Assembly (NCBI GenBank): GCA_000328365.1
Contig: KB300511.1
Location: 486,044-550,043 of the forward strand
Source of the DNA: Capitella teleta
Taxonomy: Eukaryota > Annelida > Polychaeta > Capitellidae
Length of the DNA: 64,000 nucleotides
Reading direction: 5' to 3'
The translations under genes and the position numbers were made by a program. Under the pieces are notes generated by a model. That model worked only from the letters and a program-made list of their open reading frames with translations, did no database searches and was not told where the DNA came from. Positions 24,085-36,339 of this stretch are shown in pieces (the first letter of the stretch is position 1; each line of letters opens with the position of its first letter).

Positions 24085-26249
24085 TCAATTCAATTTGATG
24101 AGTGAGAAAACAGAAAATTTACGAGTTTTAATATCAAAAACTCTGAACTTCAAACCGCTGAAGACAACGATTTTCTGATCATCGTGGATCTCGACAGCAG
24201 CTGTGACGTCAGTAGAGATTGGGGGCAGCCCAGGAATGGCATCCAGAGGGAATGAAGCGTTATATAAATTCGAGATGAGGTATGGTACGTCACCAATTCT
24301 GCCTAGAGCTTGGTGTGCCATAGTATCTGTGATGTAATAGGTCTTGTACTTGATCGATTGTGTACAATTCTTGTTGCTTGCACTTTCGAAGCAGACTTGG
24401 ATGCGAAGAGCGGCGAGATAATTGCGAGATCCACCGTATGTATGTGGAATCGGTGTAAACTCATTCGTCAGAGTTGCTGGCATTGTGAAGGAGGCAGAGG
24501 ACTTCAATGAAATGTATTTCTGGGCAGTATCTGAATTAAAGTAAAGTACCATAAGCCAATTCCGATAATGCTATGAAAATCTAAATTGAAGGAATTTACT
24601 TGTCGTGGTAAGTCTATGCGTTGAACAAGTTAATGTTGCATGTACAGAAATCGGAATTACTCAACGATGCACGCATTCTAGTAGAACAAGTTTATGCTCT
24701 CCATTACATAAAAACAAACAGAAGTCATGCCTGTTGCCGAGTTGTATTGAAAAAGGCCAAGAAGCTATTTATTGGCGGAAAAGATGGAAAAATGACAGTA
24801 AACAGGTCAATGTATGCAAAGGTGGGAAAAATAAACGTTTTAAGTTAATCTACAAGTGAAAATGAACGGAGAAAAAGCTTCAATTGATGTGCTCTTCCTT
24901 CAGCCAACAAAGTAAGTGACCGTGTGTCTTTGCGCGTGGGCGAGCTAACAAAGGGCATGCCGCCGCACGCTGATTGGCTAATTTATTTTCCTCGCGAAAA
25001 TGGTCTTTAATTTTAATTAAGGTGCAGTGAGGAGGGTGTTTGGGAATGGGAATATTTACTCTCCGAAAACATGAAAACTCGAATGAGCATGACATCAAAC
25101 TAATTATACCCACACGTGCGAATTTTCCACTCTACCAGAAACATGTCTCGAGGGTGTGACGTTATAGTGGGGTCATTCAAAGTAATGTATGTATACCATA
25201 TTTACTTTCATTTTTATGGGATTGGTTCAATTTTGGAAACTGCCTCGATAAGAAGTTCCCAATAATTGCAGTAACGTATTGATTAGTTCATTAATTGTGT
25301 TAAAAAAATAAAAATAGAAATCGGCTGTAAAATTGGTGCTTTGTTGTTGTACCGGTAATAATGTACATGTATAATAGAAAATATGGTCAATGATTTGGTT
25401 GTTGACTAGTTATGAAGGAGTTCTGTTCTATAGTATGACTAAGGCGAGAAAAGATTCAATCGGTTCAGCTAAGAACAGACCAGTTTGGGCCTATATGTGA
25501 TCTAACATAATCCTATGTACTATGATAATTTATAATATACATACACAAACATGTATTGATTCAACTAATCTTTTAAATAAACTATTCATGCATAAAGTAC
25601 AAAATTACTCACCTCCGTAAAACAGAATTTGATTGAATATCGTTCGCAAGGGAAACGCCACGATTGCATCAAGATGCGTGGCTTTGAAGTCAGGGTAGAG
25701 GTGTTCAATAGGGTAGGGAGTTGACGAAGGTCCAACCGCCATTTGTCCAATATTTTCGTACTCGTATACAAGACGATTGATGAATATCAGATACTTTCCT
25801 TTAGCCACATGGTAGACCGCTGCGTTGACTTTCGGTGTTGGCGTCTGTGATTAATATAAAGTTTTGATACGATTACCGATCACAAATAGTACATGCAGAC
25901 AAAACGCAATGTGTTCCCATTATAATCTATTATATTTTACTTTATTGAGATATCTCACCTGATAAACGACTTTTCTAATTCCATCTTCATCCTGACTACC
26001 GACTCTTGAATCGAAAGCCAGTCGGCAATCCACAGCTCCTTCAGCCGAATATTCAAACCCAGGACAATTTCCGATGTTCACGCAATGAATTGCACATTCT
26101 ATTTGACTTCCGTTCAAAGGTCGTTTTCTCGTGGAGAAATCCAAATCGGCTGTGTGCCCTTTTATCTCAAACATCTCACAAGAATGCGTGGCTGTACCTT
26201 CCAGCCAAAGCAGATAAATTATCCACCACATGTTAACAAGGTCCTGCAT
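24085..26249 (-). CDS. Secreted PAN/apple protein with hemopexin-like segments
   Basis: Three exons on the minus strand (26249-25959, 25844-25613, 24530-24085) join in frame to 322 aa. A signal peptide (MWWIIYLLWLEGTATHS, using the Met at 26231 or the one at 26249) leads into a PAN/apple module: CEMFEIKG, then CAIHCVNIGNCPGFEYS and CRLAF, with the expected Cys order. The rest recalls hemopexin blades: NAAVYHVAKGKYLIFINRLV, THLDAIVAFP with ILFYGGDTAQKYI, and DVTAAVEIHDDQKIVVFSGL followed by KFRVFD. PAN modules bind protein or sugar, and hemopexin propellers bind matrix proteins or heme. The hemopexin assignment rests on pattern only. The gene converges on the laminin, and the next gene upstream begins 179 bp away on the same strand. 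Confidence 0.72.
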
Positions 26250-26427
26250 GTGGAATAGGCCTGGTGAGTCTAAATGACCTCTTCGTTTGCTTGTTCGGGG
26301 AACCTCGCTTCATCGATAACAATGGCCGCATCAAAATTCTTTTTGTTATCAGGTGCCCGTTACACCAACATTCGATCGTACGTGGCTGTTGATTATTTCG
26401 TTGGGATGAAAGCATGGTACTAGTAGG

Positions 26428-27020
26428 CTAAACGCTGGGATCAGTGGTGAGTGCTTCCTCGGGTGACTTGATGACAATGTGTCTGGGAAACACATTAGCG
26501 ACACGGCGTAGACGCAAACGACGATGTGTGATTTCGCTGCTGTTGCCAAGGTAACACGGATTGGGCGATTCCATTCGATGGATGAATTGGCTCAGGGTCC
26601 CATTTTTCTGATACTTCACAAAAATCTTCCTAAAATAACAAAAGACGACTTCAAATAAAGGTATAATTTTAACCAGGGAAATAGAACAGGCAGTGACGTA
26701 TTCTGTGAAAATTTGAGGGGATTGCCGAAGCTTATATTCTATACAAATTAATTGATCCATTTGTATGATACATATATTACAATAAAGTTAAGAGGCAAAC
26801 AGAACCCATACTTTGCAGAATACTCCTTCGTGTAATGAGAGTATGTAAAGCATTTGTACCGACCGACGAAGTGTTGTTGATTGAGGAACTTAAATCGCTC
26901 CTTTCCCCTGTCCGTTCTGGAGATGGATGGCCATAGAAAACCAGGAGGCGCCATCCACACGTTTTTTGTGTGATCCGAAGGCGTTCCCTGTTTGATAACT
27001 TTGCACCATTCGATCATCAT
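26428..27020 (-). CDS. Small basic protein, unrecognised
   Basis: Two minus-strand exons (27020-26812, 26629-26428) splice at GT/AG with a phase-2 junction to give 136 aa. It starts MMIEWCKVIKQGTPSDHTKN and includes VWMAPPGFLWPSISRTDR and, after the splice, KIFVKYQKNGTLSQFIHRME. The product is rich in Arg/Lys/His with no membrane segment, and I do not recognise a family. A short upstream ATG frame of 11 codons (MAPESEIDAAA) ends in a TGA that overlaps the presumed start ATG, which could dampen translation. The coherent splice supports a real gene, but a homologue is needed to be sure. Confidence 0.45.
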
Positions 27021-29000
27021 GCAGCGGCATCGATCTCAGATTCCGGCGCCATTTGCTTACAGGAAAATTAATTTGGAGATGGTGGTCAACTTGGTGACCG
27101 CAGTCGGAATCTTTGCCGGTGGACATAAGTAGGTCTTATCAGATATTCTCCTCGACTAAATTACTATTTACTAGTAATGCTACTCGGCAGCGCAATCCAA
27201 GCTGTTTAATCTGCAAGAGCGAATAGCGAATAATGCTCGTTCCAAGATAAATAGTAACGGTGTTGAGGCTTTCCGGTTCGCACGAAATGCGCTAATTCGC
27301 AGTATAGCGATATGTCTATCTCAGAAATAGTCTTCCTCCCCACGCTCTTGCGACGTGTCCAGCCAATGATGATTTTTTTAGCTGAGGGGCTGGCCATATC
27401 GCCCTTACGCCCTACGCTGGAATACGTCACTGGTACGAGGGTCACTGAAGGTGGTTCGAAGAGTTCTCGGCTTAAGCGTTATCAGAGAAAGTTGAAATTT
27501 GACTTGAATATATAGGTTAGCTTTTCAGATGAAAATTGCAAGCACTGAAATTCCCAGAAAGTCACATGATCACCTCTAGCACCAATTTGAATGAAGCAGG
27601 GGGTCGGCATTTGGTCAAAATGCAAGACTCCTGATTTACGCGCTAATTAAAAAAAATTAAAATCGATTTTTCGATTACATGTATTATTCTTCAACGAATA
27701 TCTCCGATATTTTCTGCTTGGACGCATCAGAGCAAATATAAATGTATTTGCAACATTTTGATTAAATTATTATAAAAGGATCAAATGAAGCCCAGAGGAG
27801 AGCACTAGTATACTGGCATAAATTTATGTTCCTTCTGGCGAGTGAACACTAATAAAAACGAGGAAAAATAAAGTGAATCATACAATTATTTGTCGAACAC
27901 ATTTTCATGCTAATTCGCATGTATGTATGTGCCAAGTTTTATTGAAATCTATGAATCCTAAGTAGGTGTAACGGTCTCGAAAAAGCGCGCCCAGCAATCT
28001 TTTTAATGGTACTTTCACGTTTCGGAAAAAAAAATTGACATAACAAAATTTTATTTCCTCAAAGGAGCATCATTCATTCCTTTAGTGAGATGTTAGTAAT
28101 GTTAGTATCATGTTAGGAATGTAAATATTATCAAATCGTTAAAATAGAGTGATGTAATTAGATATTGGGCATAAATATACGGGCACAGTCAATATTTTGT
28201 CCCTTGAAAATAATCATTCAGAAGCACCTGTATAGTGAGTGGCATATAACAAACTAAATTATCAGAAATGCAAATTTTTAAGGCAGCAACAGATGCCTTA
28301 GGTATACAGTGGGCCAAAAGTAGTCGATCTACTGCATGTTAAAGATCTCAATGATTTCCAATGGTGCTACGCATTTCTAAGAAAGTGTTACATAACAGAT
28401 CGCAGTGTAAAAATCACACAAAGATAAGAGAAATAAATACTTGGTATGGTTAGTCTAACGTGTCATGCTGCTATTCTTATCATTTATATTCCAATTTCAT
28501 CAACATTTATGCCGATTTATCTCAATTTATAGAGTGCGCTCATCATTCCGCGATATTTCCACTTTTGGTGGCAAACAGGGCCCTGGACCATGGATAAGTT
28601 TCATTGAACGCATAAATAAGGCAACTCTCTCGTACTATTGTTTTGTTTGAGAGTGCTATTGTTGTGACAGAAGTACTAATGTTTATCTCCTAAAATCAGA
28701 ACAAACCAGAGTTTGTATTGAAGCGCCATACAAGAGATGTCATAATGTCATTTAATGTTCGTTCATGGGCTCATCTGATTTAGCTCACAAAATAAATCTC
28801 TTCTTGATCACACAACTCACATTCAAATGCTCCTCTCTTATTCAAAATAAACTTTTTCTTTGATTTCCTTGGATAAATATTCTCAGAATAACATATTCAA
28901 TGCATAACAGGTAGTTATTTTTTAGAAAAATTGATATTATCATCATTATTATACATATTTATTTCACCATAAAATATAATCATACAATATAAAATAATCG
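27021..29000. other. Intergenic, no supported gene
   Basis: Minus-strand codons 27394-27206 form a 63-codon basic ORF (MASPSAKKIIIGWTRRK...) with no matching splice sites or recognised motif. The rest is AT-rich with only short ORFs. Confidence 0.5.
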
Positions 29001-32000
29001 TCAAAATATTGTCATTTTCTTGTGTTCACTTCGACTTCTCCGATGTTTGCTAATTGTCGTCTGTGAAGATTGTAACTGCTTCAAATACGTTTCTAAAGAT
29101 GTTAACTTTGCTTTGCACTTGTCAACTACAGTCTTTTGCCTGGAAGAAACATCCCATTCATTAAATATGCGTTCTGATTTTTATATTTCATCTGGATATA
29201 ATTACCCAGAATTCCTAGCAATTGAACTTTTCACACTCTGAATCTCCTTTTTCACGCTTCGAATTTCTTCATCAGTTTTCAAAAGCTGAAAAGAAAAACA
29301 TGAAGTCTATAATTTTTTTATGGAGAATTCCAAGGAGAAAAGCAAATACTAGTAGTCAAGAAAAAACGTTGAAAATTTTTGAAAATTAGCCCAGATAAAA
29401 AACCGGCGTAAGCAACCAAAGAAATGAAATATAGATAGAATGCACATTCGCTATCTCCCGCATTGTTTTAAAGCGGCCCCTCGCTTTGGGCCGCCGCCAT
29501 GTTGCTTTCTGCTCATTACTCGGTTTGGCAGCAGCGCCTCAGGCAAAAGCGAGCAAAGTGGCCGTGAAGTTTGCATTATCAATAATGTATCTATTCAAGC
29601 GCCAACAACTGAAATGAACATATCGATAACCATGTACTATATCCTCGGCTTCAATTGAAGTTGGAAAGAAAAATAATAATATTTATAAGATCAGTCATAC
29701 AGATGTTACTGTTAAATGACAGTTAAATTTAGAAATTATGACAGTTAAATGAATATTTTTTCTTTCTCTTAGATTTGGACTTGGATTACTTATAGCACCT
29801 GTCCTCAACAGCATGGAGTGATGAACCACAACAAATGGAAACATATAAAAAGTTTATTGGTGGCGATTAAAACTGTTTTAAAGTGCCAAACATAAGAATG
29901 AAGAATACATTAATTTTGATTACCGGTATCTATTTTTTATTTTTTTATCCTTGTTTAATTCTGCCGCCTTTTCCCCTTTCTTCTGTTTTTTTCTTTTCAA
30001 ACATTTTATGTAATGGTAAATACGTAATGTGCAAAGTAGATCAAGGAGAGATTCAATATGATTATTTGAGCAGTTTAAGTTGAGTTTAGATGAGTCCATT
30101 TCTTTTATGAAACTGGATGTGAGAATGGCATGGGGTTTATGATGAGGGAGACCAGTGGCTGTTTGGGACATGTCAAGATGACAGTTGCTCCATGAGCTGA
30201 CCTGGAGCAACTCGTACGTCCGGAATGAAGAGGCCAGAGACCTCAGGGCTATCATGTGGTGGGAGGGAATGGGGTGGTCATCAAAGCCTCTCCTGCCACG
30301 GATTTGGGAGTGCAGTGTGCACCTGTCTTAAGCAACCATTTGAAATTGGTCCCCAGGGTGGTCGTTATGGACAGGTTTTACTGTTCTGTTATGCAAGATT
30401 ACGCAAGAACAGTGCAACCTGGCGCAGTAAAAGCCCTAAACTTTATTGCACGTATTGTTGCAAATGAATCGTTTGGTGTAAACTATAAGACGCTAGCTTC
30501 AATCACTAATTTGGTTACAAACATGCTATGGGCTGGCAAAGGTTTCCATGAAATAAACTCAGTAACAAATGGAATGACTCTGAATGAGATCATTAATTCA
30601 CGAGGAAAATATTTAAAGTGAATGGATTTAAATTAAAAACAAATTATTTAGCCTCTTGATGCATTTACCTGTACATTGAGATGTTTGTCTGATCGGCTGT
30701 GTAGATCCCTCTCTGAAATGTGACTGGAGGACTTTGATTTGGCTAACTTCTTTTTCTCGCAACCTCTGCCTACCAATGACTTCAAATCACCTGGAAAAGT
30801 AAATAGATCATTAAAGAGGTCAAATAATGCATATTCAGCTAACCTTTATGACCTTTCAGTTTTTTATTAATGAAGTCAAACACATTGATTTCTTCTTGCT
30901 TGGATTTATCATACTGCTTGGTCTCTTTGAAAAGTTTCTTCTTTTGTGATTTATTTTGCTGTTTGAGGACGTCGTACATATCCTTATCGCCACTCGCCTC
31001 CTTCAAAGCCATGATCTGGTCCAGGGATTTTCCTGAACAATTATAGAAAAAATAAGAATTATGTGGATTATAAATGATTGAATATTAAAATTGTTTAAAC
31101 TGAGGAAGTACCAATTTTAATTGAAATCGAATGAATCCAAAATTCACCAAAATGACCAGCATGATATCAAGAAGCATTCTTGAATTATTTTAGAGTAGCG
31201 TGGTACTCTAGGGTTGTATTCATGAAGATTCTTAGACCTAATGGTAGGTATTTCACTCAGAGATAACACATGGCACCACGTGATGAGTGAGAGCAATTAT
31301 TGGGTGAATAAGGGTGTGATCTTTCGTTCTCGACAACTCGGAATTAAGAGTTACGAGATGCGTTTTTTGCGCATATTCCGAAGTCGGTAGTTGGAATAAC
31401 ACCTCAACATCTCGGTCTGATCTGATGGTTCCTGTTAGGCGACAAAGAATTAAAATTATGGTTTACGGATCCGCCGGTCGCTTTTTTCCACGAAGTGGAA
31501 AAAAAAAAAAAAAGTTCTTGCATACATAAAAAATCAAAATGAGCATGGTTTTATTGGGAAGCTGCTTCGAATCATAACGTAGCAAGTGAGTGATGCTATA
31601 CATTCTCAATTCCCAACATCTCGGCCTCTGATTAGTTGAAATCAGCTTCAATAGGGAGGGTAGATGTATTCCTTCAAAAATGGCGCTTTGGGTCAATTTG
31701 TCCCTCGTGAGGGGATCTAAAGAAAGCAGGAAAATAATAAAATGTACCTCCAAACAAACAGTCGAAGACATACTTGAGGATTTTGTTTGCAGTTTTCATT
31801 TCCTTAATACATTAATATGAAGCAGCATTAGCGCGTCATGAGCCCCAACCTGGTTTTTTTTTTTTTTCTCCCTACCACCCATTTTCCCTCTTTTTTTTTT
31901 TTTTTACCCACCACCCACTTGCCTTTCTCATGAAAAAATTCCGTAAACCATAATTTTAATTCTTTGTCGCCTTATTTCGAGTTCCGACTTCCGGGTTGTC

Positions 32001-34106
32001 GAGAACTGAAGCTTCGGCTTTGAATGAAAGATTTCAACGAATCCGAATATCAAAATAAATTTACTCATGTATAAACTAGACTCTCCATGTCACTCTGTTT
32101 ACTCGCTTGTGTGCCAGAGCCCGCATTACTCGTGGTAATTAAACATGTGAATGCATAACAATGCGTAAGAATCAACAAACGATGCTTTAAATCGACTCCA
32201 ATATACTGTCTAAAAATTTAAACAGAAAAACAAACTTTCATGAATGAAGTTTTAAAATGAATATACTTTAACAATATTTGGAAGGGTATCTGCTTCAGAG
32301 AATTAGAAGTGATGACAATACAAACATCATTAGTCTAATTGAGCTTAACGTCTTTATTTGTTGTATGCATAGGGGCTTAGGACTTTATCGGTGGACTATC
32401 ACTGTGTCCTCTATTGTAAATTCCATTAAAGTTATTGGCTTCAAAAAGGCAGGGCATCGGCACACATGACAGAACTTGACCAATCATGTGGCGAGTTGTT
32501 CTTAATTGGTCAGCTGTCTGAAGGGGCATTACATGATTGAGCTCACTAGCGTTTACAATGAAGGTCAATGTATTGCTGTAATGGAGTGGGTATATAATAT
32601 AATATAATATAATATAATAACTAATTTCGTACAACCCATGTACAATAATGTGGAATATATTCAGCTCCATATTTGGCTTTGACAAATTAGTCAGACTGGG
32701 AACATGCAGACTTCAAAGCAGGAGCACATTACGGCAACTCCACAATTAATGATGTTGAATGCACACTATTTAAACGCTATCTGACCTTGAGGTAGCAGCT
32801 GAATAGGAACAGGGAGAGTGCGTCCTTCGCCGTTCTTCCCCAGTCCTTGCCCGGTGATGTAACCCATCTTAGCCATCAGTTTTGATGCAATGCCCTGCAT
32901 AAGCAACAAACATACACATCATAACAGAGAGAGTCAAACGTACTTTTGTATGTGATTCCCATCCGGCCAGCGCGTCATTTGTGCTGTTAGGGCGCCATAG
33001 ATACACAGGAGTCGCATCCTCTTCCTCCAAACTCTCCTGTCGTGGATCAGAATTCTCCGCTCGAGACGCGTCTTCTGAATCTAAATTCTCCGCTTCCTCA
33101 AAATCTGTGGAAAATTTCTCAGATTCATTTCATGACCTACGTATGAAGCACTCACCACGCGGCACAATGCTGTCCAGTTCAACGACCCTCGTACTTTCAT
33201 CTGCGTCAAACATGACAGTGAAAGTGTGGTTCTGATCGTCAACATCAACCACTTGTGCAGGATACCACACCGAATCTGAATCTTTGGCCAAACATCGACT
33301 TTCAATTTTCAGAGTGCTCAAATCTGGTTCAAGGAACTCTTGCAGGTCTGAAACTTTGATGCTTAATCCGTGCGAATATCTTAGAACACAAGAGAATGCA
33401 CTGTAGTGATTAATTAACAAAGTAAACAAACCGGCATTCATCAATTGAATATTTGCATTTGTCCTCCAAGTAGAATGGACATGGAAGCATCGAGCGGTGG
33501 GTTGGGTGCGTGAATAACACTCGAACCTAACAACAGGAGTTGTTATTAAAATCGAGCTGAGACGAGAACCTTACGCTGTTTTCCTGAGCGTCATCAGCGC
33601 ACAGAATCATTGCATTGTGAGATGAAAGTTCTCCCCAATGGTGAGAGAAAGGTACTCTGCATTTGAGGCCAGATAAATTAGGAAGATCGTCTCCAGAATC
33701 CACTTCCTGTTCTCTGTCATCATCGTTTATCGCTGCCTATTTTGATAAATCAGCAAATTGAGAAGACACCAGACTGTGATCTCACGTTAAAAGCGGCCAT
33801 TTCTAGGTCCATGCTGGATGTAGACACAGCCGGACGGTCAGGCTTTGGGCTTGGATCCAGCATTGACATTAGACGTTTCTTCTTCACCCCAAGAAGGGTT
33901 TCTTCAGTGAGAGTGATCAGTTGCACCATGTCCGCTTTCAGCTTTTTCAAATCTTCATTCTCACTGGAAGCTTCAAGAGCTGTTTCAACTTGTGCCAGCT
34001 GAAAACATTAGTCATACTTCTTCGAAAATGTACTATCGGGAAGTTCAAATACCTGGTCTTTCAACGTCTGAATAGACGCCTCTAAGCTCCCTTCATCCTG
34101 GTCCAT
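29001..34106 (-). CDS. ZGPAT: Zinc finger CCCH-type and G-patch domain protein ZGPAT
   Basis: Eleven minus-strand exons (34106-34053, 33998-33786, 33736-33575, 33526-33432, 33379-33156, 33104-32944, 32894-32786, 31032-30844, 30790-30669, 29285-29206, 29139-29001) keep frame and give 515 aa; the human protein has 531. The start [18 protein letters not shown] matches the vertebrate N-terminus. CCCH finger at about 159-178 ([16 protein letters not shown] then RYSH; C-x7-C-x6-C-x3-H). Tudor-like stretch around [21 protein letters not shown]-patch at about 304-345 ([19 protein letters not shown]). A charged, coiled-coil C-terminus ends HKKMTIF, against HKKMTEF in human. In vertebrates ZGPAT is a nuclear DNA-binding repressor that recruits the NuRD complex, and some isoforms act in splicing. 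Introns are short except 32785-31033 and 30668-29286, which carry repeats and an antisense ORF. Confidence 0.95.
30229..30621 (+). CDS. Antisense ORF inside a ZGPAT intron, unrecognised
   Basis: An open frame of about 130 codons on the plus strand, opposite to ZGPAT and wholly within its ninth intron, ending at a TGA at 30619-30621. Its composition looks protein-like rather than low-complexity: [60 protein letters not shown]. It lacks a clear ATG near its 5' end (first internal Met in VVVMDRFYC). It could be an exon of a nested gene, a retrocopy fragment or chance. No family is recognised. Confidence 0.3.
   Translation, partial: RGQRPQGYHVVGGNGVVIKASPATDLGVQCAPVLSNHLKLVPRVVVMDRFYCSVMQDYARTVQPGAVKALNFIARIVANESFGVNYKTLASITNLVTNMLWAGKGFHEINSVTNGMTLNEIINSRGKYLK
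31319..32032. repeat. Foldback / MITE-like inverted repeat in a ZGPAT intron
   Basis: A perfect 32-bp inverted repeat lies at 31438-31469 (starting ggcgacaaagaattaaaat) and 31940-31971. Matching pieces continue outward: gttctcgacaactcgg at 31326-31341 mirrors 31991-32006 with one mismatch, gaagtcgg near 31380 mirrors ccgacttc near 31984, and atctttc mirrors gaaagat at the edges. The left arm has extra inserted segments. The loop of about 470 bp has poly-A and poly-T runs and a CACC-rich stretch. It is a foldback element or an inverted duplication; no transposase is visible. Confidence 0.75.
32593..32618. repeat. Short (ATAAT)n tandem repeat
   Basis: About five units of ATAAT in a ZGPAT intron. 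Confidence 0.8.
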
Positions 34107-36339
34107 GATCTGGGAATTCATGAATGGTGAATATTGCTGAATCTGTAAATTTTTATTTTTCCAATAAGCTAGCCACTTGAACTTCAATATTGATAAATGC
34201 AAAAATCTAGGAGTTCAACTGACATTTTCAACAATCCAATACAGTCACATAAGCTGAGACGGGCCTAATGGCAGAGATAGAACACCAGGGTATCAGAATT
34301 CATTTTAGTTGTCAAGGAGATGAAAGATAGAAAATGCTTGTTTTATGGCTCTTCAACACTCAAAAAGTGTTCTTTAGCGCAAACTAACCAATGGAAATAC
34401 TCTCATGACACTCAATCTCACTGTCATTGTTCAAATTTAAGTCAATTCTTTGAAACATTTAGCCTTTAGCATACTGCATAGTGTCTGCATAGTCAGTTGA
34501 GCACAGTCAAAACTGATACTAGCGCCTAGCTGCATTCTAAAGCCATAATCTGTGAGGATGATCTAATTATCAATATAGAGGCTTGGAATGAGATTAACTA
34601 GCGCCCTACTGTTAACCACTAACCAGTGTTGACTGTGTGTGGATCCACCAATATAATTCAATAACCATAATTCGTAATCATGATCATCGTTATCGTAATC
34701 AAAATTAACAATTTCACAAGCAGGGCATTTCGCTGTGCAGTGTGTGTGGAACGATTGCCAAATATCCATGCACAGAATGACTGAAGCAACATCTAGAGCC
34801 TAATTAAAGGGATGGGGAACTAAATTTTAAGTGATGTTCTATTGACTCATAGCACCAATTGATAGCATTCCGTGCCAAGAACACCATGCCTGGATGCAAG
34901 CGTAAGGAAATAATGCATTCCGAATATCGGGGTTAGCATTGCGCCTATGGGAGAATGGTTTCCATTGCAAAGTATAGGAGGTAAACGTCAGCTGAGGGCT
35001 TGCCGTGATTGGTCCCGTTGCCCTCGTGAAGCTATCGATTTCAACCAATCAGAGCAGAGCATCTTCGCCATAAAAGGACATCTTTGTTGTTTACAAAACG
35101 AAAGCGTCAGTATTGCGCATGCGTGGTGCACTCTGGTTGACCTTTTTACTGTTTCAGGATGAGAAACCATGGTAGATGTCATAGAAAATCGCTTGTTAAA
35201 ATAAGAAAAATAGCGAAAAAAACAAAATATTCACGCCTGACTGGTGGCAAAATGATTATTCTATCTATTTCCGAAAAGAAAATAAAAAAATATCGAGGGG
35301 TTTAGTCGCAGGAGACACGCTGATATAACGAGGCCCATTGTAAAAGATGGGGAACTCGATGTTTCATGACAGCCTCTGACGTCACGCCTAATTAGCAATA
35401 TATCTCCCGCGAAATCCTTAGCGATGATATTCCTTGTATGGGCCAGGCATAGGAATCATTTTTGGCGCATCAAATAACTCAAAGTCCGTTTTTAACCAGT
35501 TCTCCCTCCCTTTAACATGCATTTAATGATTCATTGTCATTTTGTATGCCATAATCTGTAAGGATCAATATATTATATAGAGGCTTGGAACGAGATTACT
35601 GATAACATACTTAGTTAAGTTAGTAACTTTAGTATCATAAGTATGTCAACCTGGAAGAAACACATATTATCGCTCATGAATTTTCTGTTCTGATCATCAC
35701 TATAGAGATAACCAAAATGTAAGGATAATTATAGAACAACAAAATTCAACGACCTTTAAGTTTCAGAATTAAAATGGTTAAGATTAACAAAATGCCGGAT
35801 AATGTTAGTGCCGATAATAATTATTTATAGCAACTAAGATTTTTTTTCAACGCGAGGGAGCAGTTTTCAATGCGTCCTTGACATTGCAATGAGGTAAATA
35901 AGTAATTCTCATAATTTTTCTCAAAGTTTTGCCGTCTCCACTGGTCACTTGGTCACCCGGTAATGCTGTATTAATTCTAGTCATCAAGTGCTCTCATTTT
36001 GGCTTCGGTCGCTCAAGTCGCAAGTCTTGTTTGTACACGTAACATGGTAAACGATGCAATTGAATATTGATCTTCAAGTTTCAAATCGGAGTTCAAATCC
36101 TACACCCTCACTCAGTCAATCATCAATCATTCAATGAGTCAGTAATTATAATGAGTCAATGTAATGAATATTCTCATGCAGAGACTTAGGCCTATCGAAT
36201 GCCGCATGTGAATATGTGGCCTATGCTTTTCCGTATATGAATCTGATGCAGAGAGATTGCATAGAATTAGAAATATTTCTTTTTTTTTCTTCCTTTCCAG
36301 CATGATCCCAACCACCCTCGACCCCTATGTGCATCAGGC
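34107..36339. other. Divergent spacer between ZGPAT and FBXW5
   Basis: About 2.2 kb between two divergently oriented genes. Short ORFs only. The FBXW5 side ends in a pyrimidine-rich tract and CAG at 36300, so a 5' non-coding exon probably lies within this spacer. Two AT-rich segments near 34540 and 35550 share 'ccataatctgt(g/a)agga' with 'tatatagaggcttggaa(t/c)gagatta' and look like copies of one short repeat. Confidence 0.5.

Noticed and set aside
27206-27394. 63-codon basic minus-strand ORF starting MASPSAKK
   Set aside because: No splice partner that reads into the gene at 27020, and no motif; it cannot be told from chance.
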